A stretch of DNA of 64,000 nt, from NCBI GenBank assembly GCA_958298945.1, contig OY282608.1, positions 59,434,951 to 59,498,950 of the forward strand, read 5' to 3'. Numbering within the stretch: the stretch's first letter is position 1; the number at the start of each line of letters is the position of its first letter. Under the pieces are notes generated by a model that saw only the letters and a program-made list of their open reading frames with translations, searched no databases and had not been told where the DNA came from. The stretch is from Atherix ibis (Eukaryota > Arthropoda > Insecta > Diptera > Athericidae). The position numbers were made by a program, and so were the translations under genes. Below are positions 44,390 through 57,568 of this stretch, piece after piece.

Positions 44390-47330
44390 ACCAACAAACC
44401 AACAAGCGAACAAGCCAACAAACCAACAAACGAACAAACCAACAAGCCAACAAGCCAACAAACCAAAAAACCAACAAGCCAACAAACCAACAAACCAACA
44501 AACGAACAAACCAACAAACGAACAAACCAACAAACCAACAAACCAACAAACCGGCAAGCCGACAAACCAACAAGCCAACAAACCAACAAACCAACAAACC
44601 AAAAAACCAACAAACCAACAAACCAACAAACCAACAAACGAACAAACCAACAAACCAACAAACGAACAAACCAACAAACCAACAAGCCAACAAACAAACA
44701 AACCAACAAACGAACCAACAAACCAACAAACCAACGAACCAACAAACCAACAAGCCAAAAAGCCAACAAATCAACAAACCAACAAACCAACAAACGAACA
44801 AACCAACAAATAAACAAACCAACAAACCAACAAACCAACAAACCAACAAACCAACAAACCAACAAACGAACAAACCAACAAACCAACAAGCCAACAAACA
44901 AACAAACCAACAAACGAACCAACAAACCAACAAACCAACAAACTAACAAACCAACAAACCAACAAACCAACAAACCAACAAACCAACAAACCAACAAACG
45001 AACAAACAAACAAACGAACAAACAAACAAACAAACAAACCAACAAACCAACAAACCAACAAGTCAACAAGCCAACAAACCAACAAGCCAACAATCGAACA
45101 AACCAACAAACCGACAAACAAACAAACTAACAAACCAACAAGCCCACAAGCCAACAAGCCAACAAACCAACAAGCCAACAAACCAACAAACCAACAAACC
45201 AACAAACCAACAAACCAACAAACGAACAAACCAATAAACCAACAAACAAATAAACCTACAAACCAACAAACCAACAAACCAACAAACCAACAAACCAACA
45301 AACCAACAAACCAACAATCCAACAAACCAACAAACCAACAAACCAACAAACCAACAAACCAACAAACCAACAAACCAACAAACCAACAAACCAACAAACC
45401 AACAAACCAACAAACCAACAAACCAACAAACCAACAAACCAACAAACCAACAAACCAACAAGCCAACAAACCAACAAACCACAAGCCAACAAGCCATCAA
45501 ACGAACAAACCAACAAACAAACAAACCAACAAACCAACAAACCAACAAACCAACAAAACAACAAACCAACAAACCAACAAACCAACAAACCAAAAAACCA
45601 ACAATCCAACAAACCAACAAACCAACAAACCAACAAACCAACAAACCATCAAACCAACAAACCAACAAACCGACAAACCAACAAACCAACAAACCAACAA
45701 ACCAACAAACCAACAAGCCAATAAGCCAACAAACCAACAAACCGGCAAACCAAAAAACCAACAAACCAACAAACGAACACACCAACAAACGAACCAACCA
45801 ACAAACCAACAAACCAACAAACCAACAAACCAACAAACCAACAAGCCAACAAACCAAAAAACCAATACACCAACAAGCCAACAAACCAACAAACGAACAA
45901 ACCAACAAGCCAACAAGCCAACAAACCAAAAAACCAACAAGCCAACAAACCAACAAACCAACAAACCAACAACCGAACAAACCAACAAACGAACAAACCA
46001 AAAACTAACAAACCAACAAACCAACAAACCAACAAACGAACAAACCAACAAACCAACAAACCAACAAACCAACAAACCAACATACCAACAAACCAACAAA
46101 CCAACAAACCAACAAACCAACAAACCAACAAACCAACAAACCAACAAACCAACAAACCAACAAACCAACAAACCAACAAACCAACAAACCAACAAGCCAA
46201 CAAGCCAACAAACCAACAAGCCAACAAACGAACAAACCAAAACACCAACAAACCAACAAACCAACAAACCAACAAACCAACAAGCCAACAAGCCAACAAA
46301 CCAACAAGCCAACAAACGAACAAACAAACAAACCAACAAGCCCACAAGCCAACAAGCCAACAAACCAACAAGCCAACAAGCCAACAAACCAACAAACCAA
46401 CAAACCAACAAACCAACAAACCAACAAACCAACAAACCAACAAACGAACAAACCAACAAACCAATAAACCAACAAACAAATAAACCTACAAACCAACAAA
46501 CCAACAAACCAACAAACCAACAAACCAACAAACCAACAAACCAACAAACCAACAAACCAACAAACCAACAAACCAACAAACCAACAAACCAACAAACCAA
46601 CAAACCAACAAACCAACAAACCAACAAACCAACAAACCAACAAATTAACAAACCAACAAACCAACAAACCAACAAACCAACAAACCAACAAACCAACAAA
46701 CCAACAAACCAACAAACCAACAAACCAACCAGCCAACAAGCCAACAAACCAACAAGCCAACAAACCAAAAAACGAACAAACCAACAAGCCAACAAACCAA
46801 CAAACCAACAAACCAACAAATAAACAAACGAACAAACCAACAAACCAATAAACCAACAAACCAACAAACGAACAAACCAACAAACGAACAAACCAACAAA
46901 CCAACAAATCAACAAACCAACAAACCAACAAACCAACAAAATAACAAGCCAACAAACCAAAAAACCAACAAACCAACAAACCAACAAACCAACAAACCAA
47001 CAAACGAACAAACCAACAAACCAACAAACCAACAAACCAACAAACCAACAAGCCAACAAACCAACAAACCAACAAACCAACAAACCAACAAACCAACAAG
47101 CCAACAAGCCAACAAGCCAACAAACCAACAAACGAACAAACCAACAAGCCAACAAGCCAACAAACCAAAAAACCAACAAGCCTACAAACCAACAAACCAA
47201 CAAACCAACAAACGAACAATCCAACAAACGAACAAACCAACAAACCAACAAACCAACAAACCAACAAACCAGCAATCCAACAAACCAACAAGCCAACAAA
47301 CCAACAAACCAACAAACCAAAAAACCAACA
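44390..47330. repeat. Segmental duplication, copy C
   Basis: It shares with copy B the markers AAGCG (44,404), ACCGGC (44,550), AATCGAAC (45,092), ACCTAC (45,254), ACCACAAG near 45,479, ACCGGC (45,741), ATTAAC (46,644) and AAAATAAC (46,938), offset 4,919 falling to 4,886. The shared part with B runs on to CCAGCAATCC (near 42,393 and 47,270), which copy A lacks, so B and C are closer to each other at the right end. Confidence 0.85.
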
Positions 47331-48460
47331 AACCAACAAACCAACAAACCAACAAACGAACAAACCAACAAACCAACAAACGAACAAACCAACAAACCAA
47401 CAAGCCAACAAACAAACAAACCAACAAACGAACCAACAAACCAACAAACCAACGAACCAACAAACCAACAAGCCAACAAGCCAACAAATCAACAAACCAA
47501 CAAACCAACAAACGAACAAACCAACAAATAAACAAACCAACAAACCAACAAACCAACAAACCAACAAACCAACAAACCAACAAACCAACAAACGAACAAA
47601 CCAACAAACCAACAAGCCAACAAACAAACAAACCAACAAACGAACCAACAAACCAACAAACCAACAGGCCAAAAAGCCGACAAACCAAAAAACCAACAAG
47701 CCAACAAACCAACAAACCAACAAACCAACAAACGAACAAACCAACAAACCAACAAACCAACAAACCAACAAACCAACAAACCAACAATCCAACAAACCAA
47801 CAAACCAACAAACCAAAAAACCAACAAACCAACAAACCAACAAACCAACAAACCAACAAACCAACAAGCCAACAAGCCAACAAACCAACAAGCCAACAAA
47901 CGAACAAACTGAAAAACCAACAAACCAACAAACCAACAAACCAACAAACCAACAAGCCAACAAGCCAACAAACCAACAAGCCAATAAACGAACAAACCAA
48001 CAAACCAACAAACCAACAAACCAACAAACCAACAAACCAACAAACCAACAAACCAACAAACCAACAAACCAACAAACCAACAAGCCAACAAGCAAACAAA
48101 CCAACAAGCCAACAAAACAAAAAACGAACAAACCAACAAGCCAACAAACCAACAAACCAACAAACCAACAAATAAACAAACGAACAAACCAACAAACCAA
48201 CAAAACAACAAACCAACAAACGAACAAACGAACAAACGAACAAACCAACGAACCAACAAATCAACAAACCAACAAACCAACAAACCAACAAACCAACAAA
48301 ATAACAAGCCAACAAACCAAAAAACCAACAAACCAACAAACCAACAAACCAACAAACCAACAAACAAACAAACCAACAAACCAACAAACCAACAAACCAA
48401 CAAACCAACAAACCAACAAACCAACAAACCAACAAACCAACAAACCAACAAGCCAACAAG

Positions 48461-48620
48461 CCAACAAACCAACAAACGAACAAACCAACAAGCCAACAAG
48501 CCAACAAACCAAAAAACCAACAAGCCAACAAACCAACAAACCAACAAACCAACAAACGAACAAACCAACAAACGAACAAACCAACAAACCAACAAACCAA
48601 CAAACCAACAAACCTTCAAG
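48461..48620. repeat. Perfect 160-bp tandem duplication, copy 1
   Basis: Twenty units, ending in the rare variant ACCTTCAAG at 48,612-48,620. Block-by-block comparison with 48,621-48,780 shows no difference. The ten bases before it (AGCCAACAAG) differ from the end of the copy, which fixes the left boundary to within about ten bases. Confidence 0.92.
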
Positions 48621-48780
48621 CCAACAAACCAACAAACGAACAAACCAACAAGCCAACAAGCCAACAAACCAAAAAACCAACAAGCCAACAAACCAACAAA
48701 CCAACAAACCAACAAACGAACAAACCAACAAACGAACAAACCAACAAACCAACAAACCAACAAACCAACAAACCTTCAAG
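48621..48780. repeat. Perfect 160-bp tandem duplication, copy 2
   Basis: Identical by eye to 48,461-48,620, with the only other CCTTC I noticed in the window at 48,772. After 48,790 the sequence departs (AAGCC where copy 2 itself has CGAAC), which fixes the right boundary. Confidence 0.92.
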
Positions 48781-49899
48781 CCAACAAACCAACAAGCCAA
48801 CAAACCAACAAACCAACAAACCAAAAAACCAACAAACCAACAAACCAACAAACCAACAAACGAACAAACCAACAAACCAACAAACGAACAAACCAACAAA
48901 CCAACAAGCCAACAAACAAACAAACCAACAAACGAACCAACAAACCAACAAACCAACGAACCAACAAACCAACAAGCCAAAAAGCCAACAAATCAACAAA
49001 CCAACAAACCAACAAACGAACAAACCAACAAATAAACAAACCAACAAACCAACAAACCAACAAACCAACAAACCAACAAACCAACAAACCAACAAACGAA
49101 CAAACCAACAAACCAACAAGCCAACAAACAAACAAACCAACAAACGAACCAACAAACCAACAAACCAACAAACTAACAAACCAACAAACCAACAAACCAA
49201 CAAACCAACAAACCAACAAACCAACAAACCAACAAACCAACAAACGAACAAACGAACAAACAAACAAACAAACAAACCAACAAACCAACAAACCAACAAG
49301 CCAACAAGCCAACAAACCAACAAGCCAACAATCGAACAAACCAACAAACCAAAAAACAAACAAACCAACAAACCAACAAGCCCACAAGCCAACAAGCCAA
49401 CAAACCAACAAGCCAACAAACCAACAAACCAACAAACCAACAAACCAACAAACCAACAAACCAACAAACGAACAAACCAATAAACCAACAAACAAATAAA
49501 CCTACAAACCAACAAACCAACAAACCAACAAACCAACAAACCAACAAACCAACAATCCAACAAATCAACAAACCAACAAACCAACAAACCAACAAACCAA
49601 CAAACCAACAAACCAACAAACCAACAAACCAACAAACCAACAAACCAACAAACCAACAAACCAACAAACCAACAAACCAACAAACCAACAAACCAACAAA
49701 CCAACAAACCAACAAACCAACAAACCAACAAACCAACAAGCCAACAAGCCAACAAACCAACAAGCCAACAAACCAGAAAACGAACAAACCAACAAGCCAA
49801 TAAACCAACAAACCAACAAACCAACAAATAAACAAACGAACAAACCAACAAACCAACAAACCAACAAACCAACAAACCAACAAAACAAGAAACCAACAA

Positions 49900-52800
49900 A
49901 CCAATTAACCAACAAACCAACAAACCAACAAAACAACAAGCCAACAAACCAACAAACCAACAAACCAAAAAACCAACAATCCAACAAACCAACAAACCAA
50001 CAAACCAACAAACCAACAAACCATCAAACCAACAAACCAACAAACCGACAAACCAACAAACCAACAAACCAACAAACCAACAAACCAACAAGCCAATAAG
50101 CCAACAAACCAACAAACCGGCAAACCAAAAAACCAACAAACCAACAAACGAACACACCAACAAACGAACCAACCAACAAACCAACAAACCAACAAACCAA
50201 CAAACCAACAAACCAACAAACCAACAAACCAACAAACCAACAAGCCAACAAACCAAAAAACCAATACACCAACAAGCCAACAAACCAACAAACGAACAAA
50301 CCAACAAGCCAACAAGCCAACAAACCAAAAAACCAACAAGCCAACAAACCAACAAACCAACAACCGAACAAACCAACAAACGAACAAACCAACAAACTAA
50401 CAAACCAACAAACCAACAAACCAACAAACCAACAAACAAATAAACCAACAAACCAACAAACCAACAATCCAACAAACCAACAAACCAACAAACCAACAAA
50501 CCAACAAACCAACAAACCAACAAACAAATAAACCAACAAACCAAGAAACTAACAAACTAACAAACCAACAAACCAACAAACCAACAAGCCAACAAACCAA
50601 CAAACCAACAAACCAACAATCCAACAAGCCAACAAGCCAACACACCAACAAACCAACAAACCAATAAACCAACAAACGAACAAACCAACAAGCCAACAAG
50701 CCAACAAGCCAACAAAACAACAAACCAACAAACCAATTAACCAACAAACCAACAAACCAACAAAACAACAAACCAACAAACCAACAAACCAACAAACCAA
50801 AAAACCAACAATCCAACAAACCAACAAACCAACAAACCAACAAACCAACAAACCATCAAACCAACAAACCAACAAACCGACAAACCAACAAACCAACAAA
50901 CCAACAAACCAACAAACCAACAAGCCAATAAGCCAACAAACCAACAAACCGGCAAACCAAAAAACCAACAAACCAACAAACGAACACACCAACAAACGAA
51001 CCAACCAACAAACCAACAAACCAACAAACCAACAAACCAACAAACCAACAAGCCAACAAACCAAAAAACCAATACACCAACAAGCCAACAAACCAACAAA
51101 CGAGCAAACCAACAAACTAACAAGCCAACAAACCAACAAACCAACAAACCAACAACCGAACAAACCAACAAACGAACAAACCAACAAACTAACAAACCAA
51201 CAAACCAACAAACCAACAAACCAACAAACGAACAAACCAACAAACCAACAAACCAACATACCAACAAACCAACAAACCAACAAACCAACAAACCAACAAA
51301 CCAACAAACCAACAAACCAACAAGCCAACAAGCCAACAAACCAACAAGCCAACAAACGAACAAACCAAAAAACCAACAAACCAACAAACCAACAAACCAA
51401 CAAACCAACAAGCCAACAAGCCAACAAACCAACAAGCCAACAAACGAACAAACCAACAAACCAACAAGCCCACAAGCCAACAAGCCAACAAAACAACAAG
51501 CCAACAAACCAACAAACCAACAAACCAACAAACCAACAAACCAACAAACCAACAAACGAACAAACCAACAAACCAATAAACCAACAAACAAATAAACCTA
51601 CAAACCAACAAACCAACAAACCAACAAACCAACAAACCAACAAACCAACAAACCAGCAAACCAACAAACCAACAAACCAACAAACCAACAAACCAACAAA
51701 CCAACAAACCAACAAACCAACAAACCAACAAACCAACAAACCAACAAACCAACAAACCAACAAACCAACAAACCAACAAACCAACAAACCAACAAACCAA
51801 CAAACCAACAAACCAACAAACCAACAAACCAACAAACCAACAAGCCAACAAGCCAACAAACCAACAAGCCAACAAACCAAAAAACGAACAAACCAACAAG
51901 CCAACAAACCAACAAACCAACAAACCAACAAATAAACAAACGAACAAACCAACAAACCAATAAACCAACAAACCAACAAACGAACAAACCAACAAACGAA
52001 CAAACCAACAAACCAACAAATCAACAAACCAACAAACCAACAAACCAACAAACCAACAAAATAACAAGCCAACAAACCAAAAAACCAACAAACCAACAAA
52101 CCAACAAACCAACAAACCAACAAACGAACAAACCAACAAACCAACAAACCAACAAACCAACAAACCAACAAACCAACAAACCAACAAACCAACAAACCAA
52201 CAAACCAACAAACCAACAAACCAACAAACCAACAAGCCAACAAGCCAACAAGCCAACAAACCAACAAACGAACAAACCAACAAGCCAACAAGCCAACAAA
52301 CCAAAAAACCAACAAGCCAACAAACCAACAAACCAACAAACCAACAAACGAACAAACCAACAAACGAACAAACCAACAAACCAACAAACCAACAAACCAA
52401 CAAATCAGCAAGCCAACAAACCAACAAGCCAACAAACCAACAAACCAAAAAACCAAAAAACCAACAAACCAACAAACCAACAAACCAACAAACCAACAAA
52501 CGAACAAACCAACAAACCAACAAACGAACAAACCAACAAACCAACAAGCCAACAAACAAACAAACCAACAAACGAACCAACAAACCAACAAACCAACGAA
52601 CCAACAAACCAACAAGCCAACAAGCCAACAAATCAACAAACCAACAAACCAACAAGCCAACAAGCCAACAAGCCAACAAAACAACAAACCAACAAACCAA
52701 TTAACCAACAAACCAACAAACCAACAAAACAACAAACCAACAAACCAACAAACCAACAAACCAAAAAACCAACAATCCAACAAACCAACAAACCAACAAA

Positions 52801-53620
52801 CCAACAAACCAACAAACCATCAAACCAACAAACCAACAAACCGACAAACCAACAAACCAACAAACCAACAAACCAACAAACCAACAAGCCAATAAGCCAA
52901 CAAACCAACAAACCGGCAAACCAAAAAACCAACAAACCAACAAACGAACACACCAACAAACGAACCAACCAACAAACCAACAAACCAACAAACCAACAAA
53001 CCAACAAACCAACAAACCAACAAGCCAACAAACCAAAAAACCAATACACCAATAAGCCAACAAACCAACAAACGAGCAAACCAACAAGCCAACAAGCCAA
53101 CAAACCAACAAACCAACAAACCAACAACCGAACAAACCAACAAACGAACAAACCAACAAACTAACAAACCAACAAACCAACAAACCAACAAACGAACAAA
53201 CCAACAAACCAACAAACCAACATACCAACATACCAACAAACCAACAAACCAACAAACCAACAAACCAACAAACCAACAAACCAACAAACCAACAAACCAA
53301 CAAACCAACAAACCAACAAACCAACAAACCAACAAGCCAACAAGCCAACAAACCAACAAGCCAACAAACGAACAAACCAAAAAACCAACAAACCAACAAA
53401 CCAACAAACCAACAAACCAACAAACCAACAAGTCAACAAGCCAACAAACCAACAAGCCAACAAACGAACAAACCAACAAACCAACAAGCCCACAAGCCAA
53501 CAAGCCAACAAACCAACAAGCCAACAAACCAACAAACCAACAAACCAACAAACCAACAAACCAGCAAACGAACAAACCAACAAACCAATAAACCAACAAA
53601 CAAATAAACCTACAAACCAA
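49900..53620. repeat. Array domain 8: three copies of an AATTAA...ACCGGC block
   Basis: No gene. AATTAA lies at 49,903, 50,735 and 52,699, and in each case ACCGGC follows exactly 213 bases later (50,116, 50,948, 52,912). The copies start 832 and 1,964 apart. The stretch at 50,410-50,720, with AGAAACTAACAAACTAAC near 50,543, matches 34,030-34,330 in domain 6. ACCTAC modules lie at 51,596 and 53,608. Confidence 0.82.
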
Positions 53621-56591
53621 CAAACCAACAAACCAACAAACCAACAAACCAACAAACCAACAAACCAACAAACCAACAAACCAACAAACCAACAAACCAA
53701 TAAACCAACAAACCAACAAACCAACAAACCAACAAACCAACAAACCAACAAACCAACAAACCAACAAACCAACAAACCAACAAACCAACAAACCAACAAA
53801 CCAACAAACCAACAAACCAACAAACCAACAAACCAACAAACCAACAAGCCAAAAAACCAACAAGCCAACAAACCAAAAAACGAACAAACCAACAAGCCAA
53901 CAAACCAACAAACCAACAAACCAACAAATAAACAAACGAACAAACCAACAAACCAATAAACCAACAAACCAACAAACGAACAAACCAACAAACGAACAAA
54001 CCAACAAACCAACAAATCAACAAACCAACAAACTAACAAACCAACAAAATAACAAGCCAACAAACCAACAAAATAACAAGCCAACAAACCAAAAAACCAA
54101 CAAACCAACAAACCAACAAACCAACAAACCAACAAACGAACAAACCAACAAACCAACAAACCAACAAACCAACAAACCAACAAACCAACAAACCAACAAA
54201 CCAACAAACCAACAAACCAACAAACCAACAAGCCAACAAGCCAACAAACCAACAAACCAACAAACGAACAAACCAACAAGCCAACAAGCCAACAAACCAA
54301 TAAACCAACAAGCCAACAAACCAACAAACCAACAAACCAACAAACGAACAAACCAACAAACGAACAAACCAACAAACCAACAAACCAACAAACCAACAAA
54401 CCAACAAACCAGCAAGCCAACAAACCAACAAGCCAACAAACCAACAAACCAACAAACCAAAAAACCAACAAACCAACAAACCAACAAACCAACAAACGAA
54501 CAAACCAACAAACCAACAAACGAACAAACCAACAAACCAACAAGCCAACAAACAAACAAACCAACAAACGAACAAACGAACCAACAAACCAACAAACCAA
54601 CGAACCAACAAACCAACAAGCCAACAATCCAACAAATCAACAAACCAACAAACCAACAAACGAACAAACCAACAAATAAACAAACCAACAAACCAACAAA
54701 CCAACAAACCAACAAACCAACAAACCAACAAACCAAGAAACGAACAAACCAACAAACCAACAAGCCAACAAACAAACAAACCAACAAACGAACCAACAAA
54801 CCAACAAACCAACAAACTAACAAACCAACAAACCAACAAACCAACAAACCAACAAACCAACAAACCAACAAACCAACAAACCAACAAACGAACAAACGAA
54901 CAAACGAACAAACAAACAAACAAACAAGCCAACAAACCAACAAACCAACAAGCCAACAAGCCAACAAACCAACAAGCCAACAATCGAACAAACCAACAAA
55001 CCAACAAACGAACAAACCAACAAACCAACAAGCCCACAAGCCAACAAGCCAACAAACCAACAAGCCAACAAGCGAACAAACCAACAAACCAACAAACCAA
55101 CAAACCAACAAACCAACAAACCAACAAACGAACAAACCAATAAACCAACAAACAAATAAACCAACAAACCAACAAACCAACAAACCAACAAACAAACAAA
55201 CCAACAAACCAACAAACCAACAAACCAACAAACCAACAAACCAACAAACCAACAAACCAACAAACCAACAAACCAACAAACCAACAAACCAACAAACCAA
55301 CAAACCAACAAACCAACAAACCAACAAACCAACAAACCAACAAACCAACAAACCAACAAACCAACAAGCCAACAAGCCAACAAGCCAACAAACCAACAAG
55401 CCAACAAACCAAAAAACGAACAAACCAACAAGCCAACAAACCAACAAAACAACAAATAAACAAACGAACACACGAACAAACCAACAAACCAACAAACCAA
55501 CCAACCAACAAGCCAACAAACAAACAAACCAACAAACGAACCAACAAACCAACAAACCAACGAACCTACAAACCAACAAGCCAACAAGCCAACAAATCAA
55601 CAAACCAACAAACAAACAAACCAACAAGCCAACAAACGAACAAACCAACAAATCAACAAACCAACAAACCAACAAACCAACAAACCAACAAACCAACAAG
55701 CCAACAATCGAACAAACCAACAAACCAACAAACGAACAAACCAACAAACCAACAAGCCCACAAGCCAACAAGCCAACAAACCAACAAGCCAACAAGCGAA
55801 CAAACCAACAAACCAACAAACCAACAAACCAACAAACCAACAAACCAACAAACGAACAAACCAATAAACCAACAAACAAATAAACCTACAAACCAACAAA
55901 CCAACAAACCAACAAACCAACAAACCAACAAACCAACAATCCAACAAACCAACAAACCAACAAACCAACAAACCAACAAACCAACAAACAAACAAACCAA
56001 CAAACCAACAAACCAACAAACCAACAAACCAACAAACCAACAAACCAACAAACCAACAAACCAACAAACCAACAAACCAGCAAACCAAAAAACCAACAAA
56101 CCAACAAACCAACAAACCAACAAACCAACAAACGAACAAACCAACAAACCAACAAACCAACAAACCAACAAACCAACAAACCAACAAACCAACAAACGAA
56201 CACACCAACAAACGAACAAACCAACAAACCAACAAACCAACAAACCAACGAGCCAACAAACCAACAAGCCAAGAAACCAACAAACCAACAAACCAACAAA
56301 CCAAGAAACCAACAAACCAACAAACCAACAAACCAACAAACGAACAAACCAACAAACCAACAAACGAACAAACCAACAAACCAACAAGCCAACAAACAAA
56401 CAAACCAACAAACGAACCAACAAACCAACAAACCAACGAACCTACAAACCAACAAGCCAACAAGCCAACAAATCAACAAACCAACAAACCAACAAACCAA
56501 CAAGCCAACAAACGAACAAACCAACAAATCAACAAACCAACAAACCAACAAACCAACAAACCAACAAACCAACAAACCAACAAGCCAACAA

Positions 56592-57207
56592 ACCAACAAA
56601 CGAACAAACCAACAAACCAACAAACCAACAAGCCAACAAACAAACAAACCAACAAACGAACCAACAAACCAACAAACCAACAAACCAACAAACCAACAAA
56701 CCAACAAACCAACAAACCAACAAACCAACAAACCAACAAACGAACAAACGAACAAACGAACAAACAAACAAACAAACAAACCAACAAACCAACAAGCTAA
56801 CAAGCCAACAAACCAACAAGCCAAGAATAGAACAAACTAACAAACCAACAAACGAACAAACCAACAAACCAACAAGCCCACAAGCCAACAAGCCAACAAA
56901 CCAACAAACGAACAAACCAACAAACCAACAAACCAACAAGCCAACAAACAAGCAAACCAACAAACGAACCAACAAACCAACAAACCAACAAACCAACAAA
57001 CCAACAAACCAACAAACCAACAAACCAACAAACCAACAAACCAACAAACGAACAAACGAACAAACGAACAAACAAACAAACAAACAAACCAACAAACCAA
57101 CAAGCTAACAAGCCAACAAACCAACAAGCCAAGAATAGAACAAACTAACAAACCAACAAACGAACAAACCAACAAACCAACAAGCCCACAAGCCAACAAG
57201 CCAACAA
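56592..57207. repeat. 308-bp tandem duplication
   Basis: Copy 1 is 56,592-56,899 and copy 2 is 56,900-57,207. GAAC (56,601, 56,909), AAGCC (56,630, 56,938), AAGCTAAC (56,794, 57,102), GAATAG (56,825, 57,133) and AAGCCC (56,874, 57,182) are all 308 apart (77 tetramers, 38.5 units). One difference is visible: AACAAACAAACC in copy 1 against AACAAGCAAACC near 56,950. GAATAG replaces the usual AATCGAAC here. Confidence 0.88.
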
Positions 57208-57324
57208 ACCAACAAGCCAACAAACCAACAAACCAACAAGCCAACAAACCAACAAACCAACAAACCAACAAACAAACAAACCAACAAACCAATAAACCAA
57301 CAAACAAATAAACCTACAAATCAA

Positions 57325-57568
57325 CAAACCAACAAACCAACAAACCAACAAACCAACAAACCAACAAACCAACAAACCAACAAACCAACAAACCAACAAA
57401 CCAACAAACCAACAAACCAACAAACCAACAAACCAACAAACCAACAAACCAACAAACCAACAAACCAACAAACCAACAAACCAACAAACCAACAAACCAA
57501 CAAACCAACAAACCAACAAACCAACAAACCAACAAACCAACAAACCAACAAACCAACAAACCAACAAA
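57325..57568. repeat. Longest uniform consensus run noticed, about 244 bp
   Basis: From just after ATCAAC at 57,320 to the first GAAC near 57,569 the units are all AAACCAAC, about 30 in a row with no variant that I could see. Other uniform runs of 150-190 bp lie at about 1,685-1,855, 13,490-13,665, 14,150-14,340, 35,455-35,636, 51,655-51,838 and 57,990-58,178. Such runs are either recently expanded or freshly homogenised. Confidence 0.8.

Larger units (their letters stand above)
35441..49899. repeat. Array domain 7: multi-kilobase segmental copies
   Basis: No gene. The domain opens with an ACCTAC module at 35,448 and about 180 bp of uniform repeat, then three copies of a segment of roughly 3 kb. 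The order of rare markers inside each copy (AAAATAAC, AAGCGAAC, ACCGGCAAGC, AATCGAAC, ACCTAC, ACCACAAG, ACCGGCAAAC, ATTAAC, AAAATAAC) is conserved. Between 42,500 and 44,390 and between 47,330 and 49,900 lie shuffled pieces of the same segments. Confidence 0.82.

Noticed and set aside
40594..45117. A minus-strand open frame of about 1,500 codons rich in L, V, C, W and F, resembling a huge membrane protein
   Set aside because: It is the repeat read through. It starts at TTG, has no recognisable domain, and other frames on both strands are also open over the same bases. Its hydrophobicity follows from G/T-only codons.
56820..57140. GAATAG and AAGCTAAC sites as possible protein-binding boxes
   Set aside because: They are two copies of one 308-bp duplication, so their recurrence needs no functional explanation.
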